A stretch of 10,031 nucleotides of DNA from Daldinia sp. FL1419 (GCA_025201765.1 MU623771.1:1-10031); one strand, 5' to 3'; positions 1-7,417 are shown, numbered from the stretch's first letter. The notes: generated by a model not told the origin, from the letters alone. Made by a program: numbers and translations.

Positions 1-94
<94 letters not shown>
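1..94. repeat. (TTA/ATT)n trinucleotide microsatellite
   Basis: An uninterrupted TAT/ATT/TTA trinucleotide run of about 31 units begins at the window edge, so its true length is unknown. It ends abruptly at 94, where the non-repetitive string GACGAAGTCTGG follows. No interruption was seen. It could be a simple expansion or the tail of a retroposon lying outside the window; with the left side cut off these cannot be separated. Confidence 0.97.
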
Positions 95-260
95 GACGAA
101 GTCTGGTATATTTTACTGAAACTCTTTTAATAAATTATTATATAAAATTAATAAAAAATTAATAATAATTAATTAAAATTAATAAAAAATAAAAAGAAAT
201 ATATTAAAAATTTAAAATTTTAAAAAACATTTATAATTGGGTGCATTTTTTTATTAATAA
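95..260. other. AT-rich spacer, no feature seen
   Basis: Between the microsatellite and the first tandem unit the sequence is nearly pure A/T with many AATTAAT-like strings. The first 30 bases keep a few C and G. No open frame of note, RNA gene or regulatory site can be supported. Confidence 0.7.
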
Positions 261-880
261 AAGTTTAAGTTAATTAAATAAGAAAACAATTTCTAAAGGC
301 TTATTTATATTAAATATAAACTTTAATAACTTTTGCAAGATATATCCTAACCCTACACTTTTATTATACAAAATTCTATAATTTTAAAAATTACCAATTT
401 TATACTTAAGAACTTAAACTAATGAAATAAAAAAGAATTTTTAAAAACTTATTTATATTAAATATAAGTTTTAATTAAATAAGAATTTTAATTAAATAAA
501 AACTTTAATAATTCTTATAAAATATATCTTAACCCTACATTTTTATTGTACAAATTTCTATAAAAAATTAATAATTCTATATTTAAAAATTTGAAAACTT
601 AAGTTGATTAGATAGGAAAATAACTTTTCAAAATTTATTTATATTAAATAAGAACTTTAATAATTCCTATAAGATATACCTTATATTTTATTGTATAAAT
701 CTTTATTGAAAAACTAATGATTCTATATTTGAGAATTTAAGTTAATTAAATAGGAAACCAATTTTTAAGGGCTTATTTATATTCAATATTGAACAGGAAC
801 TCTAAACAGCTCCGGCAAGATATGCCCTATACTTCAACTAACCCATAACAAGCCAGAGGCTATATGAGCTAGAGGATATA
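261..880. repeat. Degenerate tandem repeat array, four units of about 140-185 bp
   Basis: Four units start near 261, 411, 596 and 734 at a motif like AACTTAAGTTAATTAAATAG. About 40 bases on, each carries a TTATTTATAT-type string (301, 449, 635, 773). Then follow a GCAAGATATA-type string, a CCCTACA-type string and a TTATTGTACAAAT-type string. Unit 2 is longer partly because a 17-bp internal piece is doubled (469-482 and 486-499 share TTTTAATTAAATAA). Unit 4 is the least decayed, keeping CTCCGGCAAGATATGCCC and more G+C to about 905. Many unit differences are C/T or G/A, as expected of RIP on a tandem repeat. The array could be a minisatellite or a decayed repeat-bearing gene; no frame is open across it. 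Confidence 0.75.
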
Positions 881-1059
881 AGATGTCTATATCCTAAAAA
901 GGGGAATAAGCTGATCAAATAAAGAAATTAATATGAATAATTATTTATTAATAATAACGTATTTTAAGAGGATATTTTCAAAAAAGAAATTAAAAATTAT
1001 ATATTCTTACATGAAGACTTTATAAAGAAATTAAATTATAAAATCTAATAAATCTCTAT

Positions 1060-1115
1060 TAATCAAACAAGAAAGATAATTCTTAAAGGCTTATTTATAT
1101 CCAAAAGAACATATA
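1060..1115. repeat. Isolated fifth fragment of the 261-880 repeat unit
   Basis: The string from TTAATCAAACAAGAAAG through AAAGGCTTATTTATAT matches the start and TTATTTATAT core of the tandem units, best unit 1, where AAAGGCTTATTTATAT also occurs (295-310). It lies about 318 bp after the unit 4 core and stops after 'CCAAAAG', so it is a partial, displaced copy. The intervening 905-1060 stretch shows no clear unit. Confidence 0.6.
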
Positions 1116-3050
1116 CAAACCTTAAAAAAGGGATTAACAAAACTTTTTAAAATAATTCTTATTATTTAATTATATTACCTTAATTCAAAATTCCTTAAAA
1201 TTAACAATATTAAACTTTAACAAATCAATTTCAACTAAAAAAACCAGAAAGATTATATAACTAAACTATAACTAAATTAATTAAATACCATATAAACCAA
1301 AAAAAAGGAAAGAAAATCTAAATTTCCCAAATTTCTTAATTATTATATTATTTGAAATATTTTACAATTTTATTTAACATTCTTTAATCTCATTTATGTA
1401 TTTATTAAATTAATTAATTATTATCTAATTATATATATTTAAAAATTTATTTAAATATTTTTCATCCTAATTATTCTAATAATATACTCAATTGTAATCT
1501 AATTATTAGATTTATTGGTATTTTTTAGGCCATATATATAAATTAAATCCTTATTTTTCAAAATAAACTACATATCATAATTTATATATTAAACAATTAT
1601 TTAATTATAAATCCTTTAAAATATTATTCTTACTTAAAATAGACTCTAACACACACTTGTTGCTCTATTTTATATTATATATCTTAATTGGTTTGTTTTT
1701 AAGTAAATAGATAGTTTTGTTAGTTTTTGGTATCTTCTCTTATGATACCTATTTTGGTAATAATTCATTCTTAATCATTTAAAAGGTTTTAATAGTAACT
1801 AATATTAATGCTAGATTATTAATCACTTAAATCACTATTAGTTCAACTAATGATTTTATATAATTATTAAGCTTTTCATAATAATCATTATTTTTAATTA
1901 TAATAATTAATTTTAATAATCTATATTTAATTATATATAATATATAAATATATCAAAATTTATAAATTTAATTATTTCTTTAAATAATTAAAGATATCAT
2001 ATATAACTCTTTAAAAATAAATTTTCTTAACTTTTAAAATATTATAATCATTTACTTTTTAATATAATTAGCTTATTAAACTAATCTTTCATAAATTAAA
2101 TTAAAAACCTATAAATAATATTTTTTCAAAATATAAATTATAAAAAAAAAGTAATTTTGATTATATATCTTCATTATTTATATACATTTTAAATTAAATA
2201 AATCAATATACACTAATAAGTACAATATTTACGCTCTTTATTATATAACTTTAAAAATAATTGAACTAAAACCTCCTTTAAAATTATGACCTAAAATCCA
2301 TACTAATTCCTTCTCGTATAAAATTCCCTGATTAAATATATTATTTATTATTAATTCTTAAAAAACTATAATATAAAAATTATTCAATTATTATTTTTTT
2401 ATATATAATTATAAAATTTATATTAATATTAATAATAAATTATTTTATCAATAATTTATATTAATTCCTAATAATATTATAATATTTTTAATTAATTAAT
2501 TAAATATTAACATAAAGCCTTAAATTTCTTTTGTATTTATATTAAACCAAGCAAATAGATTTTTATAATTAATTAATTTATTATATTTAATTAAATAAAT
2601 AATATCTATTAACATTTAATATAATCTAATTACTTTATTATAAATACTTTAAATTAATAAACTAACCATATTATTAATTAAATAATTTGATAATAACTTA
2701 ATACTATAGGGTACTATTAAACTAATAATAATTTATAACAATAATACTAATGCCAAATATATACTATATAAATTACCTTGACTTAATTAGGTAAAATATA
2801 AACTTCAAATAAGAGAAAATTATGTTATGGAAGAAAAAGAGTGTTAAAAATAAAAACATAAATTAATAATATTTTATACTACAATTCCATAATTATTATT
2901 ATTTAAATTAATAAATATTTATTAATTATAACTATAACTTTTATATAATATATATATTTTAAATTTATACATGAATATTAAGCAATATTCTTCAATAATT
3001 TAATTATATTAATTATAAATAATATTTTTTATCTTAATATATTATAATTT
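1116..3050. other. AT-rich decayed DNA, no gene, strongly C over G
   Basis: No frame stays open long enough for a gene and no RNA gene was recognised. The + strand keeps C far more often than G: 2221-2280 has 10 C and 2 G, and 2281-2340 has 12 C and 3 G. Small palindromes stand out. GGTATC (1729-1734) and GATACC (1744-1749) form a 6-bp stem with a 9-base loop. ATTAGT (1837-1842) and ACTAAT (1846-1851) form a 6-bp stem with a 3-base loop. The block is probably one or more old mobile elements mutated beyond recognition; that is inference from the neighbouring repeats. Confidence 0.6.
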
Positions 3051-3060
3051 AATACCATAA

Positions 3061-3134
3061 CTTTCATCCTTCTTCTTTCTTTCATTCTCTTCAAAGTTTA
3101 TTCTTTAACCTTTCAATTTATTCATTCCAAAATA
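3061..3134. other. Pyrimidine-rich tract
   Basis: The + strand is dominated by CTTT, TTCT and TCATTC strings. In 3061-3120 there are 15 C and 1 G. The opposite strand reads as a purine tract of GAAAGAAAGAAG type. It could be the decayed end of a mobile element or simple low-complexity DNA. No binding site is claimed. Confidence 0.6.
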
Positions 3135-3166
3135 CTTTATCATATTTGATCAATTATTAATCAATA

Positions 3167-3211
3167 AGCTTAAATATCAAATGAGCTCATGATGTCTTCT
3201 TAATTTAAGCT
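3167..3211. repeat. Inverted repeat enclosing a 10-bp palindrome
   Basis: AGCTTAAAT at 3167-3175 is the exact reverse complement of ATTTAAGCT at 3203-3211. Between them lies the perfect palindrome ATGAGCTCAT (3181-3190). The nested arrangement keeps several G and C in a region that otherwise lost them. Arms of this length occur by chance in AT-rich DNA, so a function is not inferred. Confidence 0.5.
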
Positions 3212-3403
3212 AATAAATATAAATTCTTTAAATAACAATTCCATATCAATAATATCATTAATTAGTACTTTAAATAACAATAATAATAATTAATTAAATA
3301 ATTAATCTTTAATTATTATTCCATTGTTTGATTGTGTTCCTACAGTACAATTCAATCCATTTAATAATATGGATAAACTAAAAAAATACTGGAAATTAAT
3401 TGC
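3200..3403 (-). pseudogene. Stop-interrupted coding relic, faintly MULE-transposase-like
   Basis: One - strand frame from 3403 down to the stop at 3202-3200 reads through with only two internal stops (3304-3302 and 3292-3290). The first is followed by a leucine-rich, helix-like stretch. The readable parts are LNCTVGTQSNN followed by GIIIKD, then LLLLLFKVLINDIIDMEL and LFKEF. MULE-type transposases carry a C-terminal motif of the form G-x-Q-S/T-x-x-R-x-E followed by a leucine-rich helix, and the order and spacing here recall it. However, the R-x-E residues are absent or deleted, and the acidic catalytic residues were not located upstream. The family assignment is a weak by-eye impression. The + strand of the same stretch is also open (3306-3467, 53 codons, ATG at 3369), so the coding strand itself is uncertain. 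Confidence 0.22.
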
Positions 3404-3678
3404 TTATATTAATGATCCTTTCTTTAATTTCCATTATTTTATAAATGATTTTTTTAAAATATCTTAAATAATTCCTAATTAATCAAATATTTAAATATTT
3501 AATATAATAAAATTTGAAATCTTTGGTAGCACTATAACTAATTGCTATATTTATTAAAAAATCATTAATATCAATTCTTTAAAAAATAATCCTTATTATT
3601 CTCATTATTTCAATATAATTCTATTATAATTATCAATTAAATAGTCTATTATGTATATTAATATCTGTAAAAGTAATC

Positions 3679-3801
3679 CTATTTGTAAATATATAAGTAA
3701 AATCTTGACCAATTCTTGTTATATAAGAGGTCTAATAGTTCAAACATTTGGTTATCCAAATAAAATTCCTTATAAATTCTGCAAAAAATATTTCCAATTA
3801 T
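3679..3801 (-). pseudogene. Short open coding-like fragment, unassigned
   Basis: A - strand frame is open for 40 codons from 3801 to a stop at 3681-3679, just after an upstream in-frame stop. Its composition is more protein-like than its surroundings, with readable parts such as CRIYKEFYLDNQMFELLD and LYNKNWSRFYLYIYK. It keeps Cys, Trp, Asp, Gln and Arg codons that are rare elsewhere here. It lies about 280 bp upstream, in the - direction, of the stop-interrupted relic at 3200-3403, and the two could be parts of one decayed transposase gene. No domain is recognised, no start codon is claimed, and chance cannot be excluded. Confidence 0.2.
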
Positions 3802-4031
3802 TTAATTTTAAAATCCATATTAAAATATAACTATTCTTTAGTTACTATATTCTTCTTAGTAAAAATAATTATAATAATTATCTATATATTATAAAAAAAT
3901 ATAATCTTTAAATTTTGAAATTTAAATTCTTTTATATAAAAATTAATTATTTCCTTCCCCTTCATAAAAATATAATTGAAAAAAATTCCTCAATTATAAA
4001 CAAATATAACAATCAGAAATTAACAAAGAAA

Positions 4032-4180
4032 ATACTTTCGTCTTAGGCGTAAAAAAAAAAAGACAACAACATCAAAATATTGCTATAACGAACTAATCAA
4101 CAATCAATCTCTATGTATATATAATCCAAAAATAAAAATAAAAACCCAAAATAGCAAAAAAAAAAAAAAAAAAAAAAAAA
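4032..4180 (+). other. A-rich stretch ending in an A25 tract
   Basis: The + strand becomes A-rich with scattered C, includes a run of eleven A at 4051-4061, and ends in 25 consecutive A (4156-4180). The A25 run resembles the poly(A) tail of a retroposon reading left to right, or an expanded homopolymer. I looked for a direct repeat of the flank after it (TTAAAAATTTTTTGG) upstream and found only short A/T matches, so an insertion end is not demonstrated. An abrupt GC-richer island follows directly. Confidence 0.55.
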
Positions 4181-4368
4181 TTAAAAATTTTTTGGTCCGA
4201 TATCTTATTCTTAGCCAGGGTCGTGGCTATAATTGTAGTAGGTTCTAATAAGTGCTCTTCTCGTCTGATCATATACTTCATAATAATTCTTAATATATAT
4301 CTCATTCTTAATCCATCTTTTAATGATATTATGAAATTAGACAAATAAATAGTTATTAATTTGTTTAA
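4111..4368 (-). other. Longest open frame in the window, not called as a gene
   Basis: A - strand frame is open from 4368 to 4111. It has no ATG near its upstream end; reading from the TTG at 4344 gives 77 codons. The first part is charged and helix-like (LKDGLRMRYILRIIMKYMIR, then REEHLLEPTTIIATTLAKNK). The second part is a phenylalanine run caused only by the A25 tract on the other strand. The Phe run, the missing start and the surrounding decay argue against an expressed gene. The first 50 or so codons could be a relic of a mobile-element protein because they sit on a GC-richer island. No family is recognised. Confidence 0.15.
4190..4280 (+). other. GC-richer island with a hairpin
   Basis: This stretch keeps far more G and C than its flanks. 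TAGCCA (4212-4217) and TGGCTA (4224-4229) form a perfect 6-bp stem around the loop GGGTCG. Downstream lies TCTCGTCTGATC (4258-4269), a string known from animal 5S rRNA, with GGCTATA 28-39 bases before it. The rest of a 5S gene, including the conserved AGTTAAGC-like part and the closing 3' helix strand, is not visible, so no RNA gene is called. The island may be a piece of a mobile element or transferred gene that escaped mutation. Confidence 0.4.
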
Positions 4369-4681
4369 TCAGCACTTATTTCCTATATAATATTTTTTTA
4401 TAATTTTTAAGTTGATCCTTTTAAAAACATTGTATATGTAATTATTAGGGTAAATAGTTTCCTTTATTTCCTTAGTTTCTTTAAAAATTTCAATATAATC
4501 TCTAATAAAATTGGTAATCTTAATAATATTAAATAAAATAAAATCTTTATCAAAATTTCTAAACCTTCATATAGATTTGAACCTTTTAAAATTATATGGT
4601 ACAAACTTGAACTTTAATTAATCATAAATTTAATTTTAAATAATAATTTTAATTTATCTTTTAATATTTTTATTATTTATT
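4369..4681. other. AT-rich spacer, no feature seen
   Basis: Decayed AT-rich sequence between the island and copy 1 of the 840-bp element. No long open frame, RNA gene or recognisable repeat was found. CTTATTTCC, GTTTCCTTTATTTCC and similar strings keep a few C residues. Confidence 0.6.
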
Positions 4682-4696
4682 TAATATAATATATTA
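4682..4696. repeat. Left 15-bp target-site duplication of element copy 1
   Basis: TAATATAATATATTA occurs here directly before the (TTTA)n end of copy 1 and again at 5325-5339, directly after the point where copy 1 stops matching the other copies. Neither repeat extends by another matching base. The position, fixed independently by the element's two ends, makes a chance match unlikely even in AT-rich DNA. Confidence 0.85.
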
Positions 4697-5324
4697 TTTA
4701 TTTATTTATTTATTTATTACTACCCCAATTTATCTAGAATATATTACAGGTATCCAGTCCATCTTTTGGTATTTGTTCTGGGTAGGAACTATGTTCTGGA
4801 GAAAACCTATTTATTACTTATTTAAATTAATTATATTATTATAATTTTGATTTTATTTTATATTTTTATTAAAATTTACCTTTTAATAAAAATAATTAAA
4901 TTTTAATATAAAAAAATATTTTATATATTATAATGTCTAAATTTTATGAAATAGTATAATAATAGCTTAAATATAGGGTAATAATAAGGTCTAAAATAAT
5001 TTTATTATTTTTTTTTATAAATAATAAAAATGTTATTACATTATAAAGAAATTGTTTTAAAGGAGGGCTAAGGTGTATACAATTTGTATAAAATATAAAT
5101 ATATATAAATAATTTTATATTTTTATAAAAAACCATTATTTATTTTTATTTTTATAATTTCTTTTTAATATTATAATATTATATTTATTTTTCAAAATAA
5201 TTTAAAATAATACTATTAATTTATAACCTTTCCCAACTAACTTCAATCTTCTTTATATACTTTATTTACACTTTGCAATACTATAGTATAATATTACCAT
5301 ACCCATCGCATTCACGGTCCGGTA
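4697..5324 (-). mobile_element. 840-bp retroposon, copy 1, 5'-truncated
   Basis: This 628-bp copy lies on the - strand. Its 3' tail is the (TTTA)5 run at 4697-4716, followed on the + strand by TTACTACCCC. It aligns along its whole length to copies 2 and 3, with differences mostly C/T and G/A. It ends at 5324 where the other copies continue for about 215 bp, so its 5' head is missing. It has no long open frame and was non-autonomous as seen. Its best-preserved patch is its right end (5301-5324), which keeps CATCGCATTCACGGTCCGGT while the same sites in copies 2 and 3 are A/T. GGGTAGG (4780-4786) and CCTATTT (4806-4812) are the two arms of a conserved stem-loop, the second decayed. The 5' truncation and perfect 15-bp duplications indicate LINE-type target-primed insertion. 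Confidence 0.85.
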
Positions 5325-5339
5325 TAATATAATATATTA
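5325..5339. repeat. Right 15-bp target-site duplication of element copy 1
   Basis: TAATATAATATATTA is identical to 4682-4696 and starts exactly where copy 1 stops matching copies 2 and 3. It marks the 5'-truncated end of the insertion. Confidence 0.85.
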
Positions 5340-5433
5340 ATAATTATATTATTTTTTAATTATTTTGTATTATTAAAAAATATATTATATATATTTAAAT
5401 TATTATATGATATTAAATTTATTAAATAAATAA
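5340..5433. other. AT-only spacer between copies 1 and 2
   Basis: About 90 bp of almost pure A/T separate the two copies. ATTTATTAAA at 5417-5426 also occurs at 6285-6294 and is an alternative candidate for the left duplication of copy 2. No other feature was seen. Confidence 0.6.
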
Positions 5434-5442
5434 TATTTATTA
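5434..5442. repeat. Probable left 9-bp target-site duplication of element copy 2
   Basis: TATTTATTA here directly precedes the (TTTA)n tail of copy 2 and recurs at 6284-6292, directly after the element's head. It is shorter than the 14-15 bp duplications of the other copies and its sequence resembles the tail, so the exact boundary is uncertain. It is preferred because it gives copy 2 a length (841 bp) nearly equal to copy 3. Confidence 0.5.
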
Positions 5443-6283
5443 TTTATTTATTTATTTATTATTACCCCGATTTACCTAGAATATATTACAGGTATCTGAT
5501 CCATCTTTTAGTATTCGTTCCGGGTAGGGACCGTGTTTCGGAGAAAACCTACCCACTACTTATCTAATTAAACTATATTATTATAATTTTGATTTTATTT
5601 TATATTCTTATTGAAATTTACCTTTTAATAGAAATAATTAGATTTTAATATAAAAAAATATTTTATATATTATAATACCTAAATTTTGTAAAATAATATA
5701 GTAATAATTTAAATATAGGGTAATATTAAGGTTTAAAATAATTTCATTATTTTTTTTATTAAATAATAAAAATGTTATTATATTATAAAAAGGTTGTTCC
5801 AGGAAAAAGTTAAAATATATACAATTTATATAAAATATAAATATATATAAATAACTTCATATTTCTATAAAAAGCCATTATTTATTCTTATTTTTAAAAT
5901 TTTCTTTTTAATATTATAATATTATATTTATTTTTTAAAATAATTTAAAATAATATTATTAACCTGTAACCTTTCCTAATTAATCATAATCCTTTTTATA
6001 TATTTTATTTATATTTTATAATATTATAATATAATATTATTATATTTATTATATTTATAATCTAATGCTATTTCAAAAAGTTTATTTCATTTTTATATAT
6101 ATATTATATTACATAAAATTTTTTTTATATATTTATAGGTGTTTTATTATTTTTTTTAATTATATTTTAGTATTAATCTTTTTTAAATATTTTAATTTTT
6201 TTATTAGAAATTATTATAATATTTTAAATTTAATATAATATTTTAATATTACATTATATAAAAATTATAATTCCAATATAATT
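5443..6283 (-). mobile_element. 840-bp retroposon, copy 2, full length, heavily mutated head
   Basis: This copy lies on the - strand with its tail at the left (TTTA repeats, 5443-5460) and its head at the right. It aligns to copy 3 over about 841 bp with almost only transitions. Its left 110 bp (5461-5570) is the best-preserved version of the 3' region. There GGGTAGG (5522-5528) and CCTACCC (5548-5554) form a perfect 7-bp stem around a 19-base loop, which itself contains a CCG/CGG pair. Its head (about 6070-6283) is reduced to nearly pure A/T: at 6197-6221, 15 of 25 sites differ from copy 3 and all 15 are C-to-T or G-to-A. No long open frame is present. Confidence 0.85.
5522..5554 (-). other. 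Conserved stem-loop near the 3' end of the retroposon
   Basis: GGGTAGG (5522-5528) pairs with CCTACCC (5548-5554). Inside the 19-base loop, CCG (5531-5533) can pair with CGG (5539-5541). The same layout with the same loop length appears in copy 1 (4780-4812) and copy 3 (7304-7336), where one arm has decayed by transitions. In element sense the stem-loop lies about 80-95 bp before the tail. LINE reverse transcriptases often recognise 3' RNA structures; that role here is inference. Confidence 0.6.
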
Positions 6284-6292
6284 TATTTATTA
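6284..6292. repeat. Probable right 9-bp target-site duplication of element copy 2
   Basis: TATTTATTA follows the last base aligned to the retroposon head and matches 5434-5442. A 10-bp alternative pair (ATTTATTAAA, 5417-5426 and 6285-6294) overlaps it. Confidence 0.5.
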
Positions 6293-6560
6293 AAAATAAG
6301 AAATTATATAAAAAATGTAATTATATCTTTCTAATATAATTTTGGGAATTAATTGTTAAAACTTTATTATAATTTTTTTAAAATTTTTAGGTTTTTAAGA
6401 AGTTTATTAGGGGATTATTAATAATATTTAATAATTATTTTATTATATTTATTCCTTTGTTTATTAAATCTATAATTCTTATATGTTTTAATAATTTTAA
6501 AAAAATTATTTATTTTAATGTTATTAATGTTATAATTATTTTATAATATAATTTTATTTT
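6293..6560. other. AT-rich spacer between the two facing heads
   Basis: This AT-rich stretch separates the heads of copies 2 and 3. Its left part keeps more G than C on the + strand (for example TTTTGGGAATTAATTG and TTAGGGGATT). No open frame, RNA gene or repeat was recognised. Confidence 0.6.
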
Positions 6561-6574
6561 ATATTTATTTTATT
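6561..6574. repeat. Left 14-bp target-site duplication of element copy 3
   Basis: ATATTTATTTTATT directly precedes the GC-rich head of copy 3 and is repeated exactly at 7418-7431, directly after its tail. Flanking bases do not match, so the repeat is 14 bp. Confidence 0.85.
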
Positions 6575-7417
6575 CAGCCGCACCGGGATTGTAGTCCCAG
6601 CGCAACACGATATTGAAATATTGTACTAGGTCCAGGACGCTGTGATAGTCTCTAGCGAGGGGATTAAAACATTTAAAGAGGGTTAATAATGGGATAAAAC
6701 TGGAGAGATATTGGAATACCTACGGACATGTAAGCCTTTTTTTGTTTGATGTAGTGTACATATAAAAATAAAGTGGGTTTTTTGAAGCGGTACTAAATTA
6801 TAAATGTAACAGATATAGTAATATTATATTATAATATTGCAAAATATAGGTAAAATATATAAAAAGGATTAAAATTAATTGGAAAAGGTTATAAATTAAT
6901 AATATTACTTTAAACTATTTTGGAAAATAAATATAATATTGTGGTATTAAAAAGAAAATTGTAAAAATAAGAATAAATAATGGCTTTTTATAAAGATATA
7001 AAGTTATTTATATATATTTATACTTTACATAAATTGTATATATTTTAATCCTTTTTCAAAATAATTTTTTTATAATATAATAACATTTTTATTAATTATT
7101 AAAAAAAATAATAAAATTATTTTAAACCTTATTATTACCCCATTTCCAAACTATTGCTACACTATTTTACAAAATTCAGGCATTATAACATATAAAATAT
7201 TTTTTTATATTAAAATTTAATTATTTTTATTAAAAAATAAATTCTAATAAAAATATAAAATAAAATTAAAATTATAATAACATAATTTATTTAAATAAAT
7301 AATAAATAAGTTTTCTCCGGAACACAATTCCTACCCAGAACAAATACTAAAAGATACACCAGATACCTGTAATATATTTTAGGTAAATTGGGGTAATAAC
7401 AAATAAATAAATAATAA
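6575..7417 (+). mobile_element. 840-bp retroposon, copy 3, full length, head preserved
   Basis: This 843-bp copy reads left to right. Its head (6575-6790) is the most GC-rich stretch of the window and seems largely unmutated; it begins CAGCCGCACCGGG. Within it GGGA (6585-6588) and TCCC (6595-6598) can pair around TTGTAG, and TGTAGTCCCAGC (6590-6601) matches a string in mammalian 7SL RNA. From about 6800 on the copy becomes AT-rich. The 3' stem-loop arms are at 7304-7310 (decayed) and 7330-7336 (CCTACCC). The copy ends with an AAAT-type tail (7401-7417) after GGGGTAATAAC. The 14-bp flanking duplications, the tail and the shared 5' end with copy 2 define it as a complete retroposon. It has no long open frame. 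LINE-derived non-autonomous element and SINE are both possible; the head is not an evident tRNA. Confidence 0.87.
7401..7417 (+). repeat. AAAT-type 3' tail of copy 3
   Basis: AAATAAATAAATAATAA forms the 3' end of the element in sense orientation. The corresponding TTTA runs of copies 1 and 2 (4697-4716 and 5443-5460) differ in length. Short, length-variable A-rich repeats at the 3' end are typical of LINE and SINE insertions and not of LTRs or DNA transposons. Confidence 0.8.

Noticed and set aside
91..125. Hammerhead-ribozyme-like words (TTGACGA ... GAAAC)
   Set aside because: The core would need CTGANGA, but the first base is T. The stem between the two words is only about 3 bp (AGT/ACT), and no partner strand for the stem after GAAAC was found.
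346..538. Telomere-like CCTAACCCTAC strings (346-356 and a decayed version near 528-538)
   Set aside because: They sit at the same place in two units of the tandem array and are part of its unit; no CCCTAA array is present.
2515..2640. Copia-type reverse transcriptase relic on the + strand (KAL ... KPSK ... pieces)
   Set aside because: The frame is full of stops, the catalytic YVDD-type motif was not found downstream, and the match depends on assuming many reversed mutations.
4212..4255. tRNA-like Pol III boxes (TAGCCAGGG and GGTTCTAAT)
   Set aside because: The two words lie only 29 bases apart, too close for a tRNA, and no acceptor or anticodon stem can be drawn.
4111..4344. 77-codon - strand open frame as a real gene
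   Set aside because: Starts at TTG rather than ATG, ends in a Phe run produced by the A25 tract, and has no recognisable domain or context.
4697..7417. The 840-bp element as a solo LTR or MITE
   Set aside because: No TG...CA ends and no terminal inverted repeats were seen. One end is a length-variable AAAT-type tail, one copy is truncated at the opposite end, and duplications are 14-15 bp rather than the 4-6 bp usual for LTR elements.
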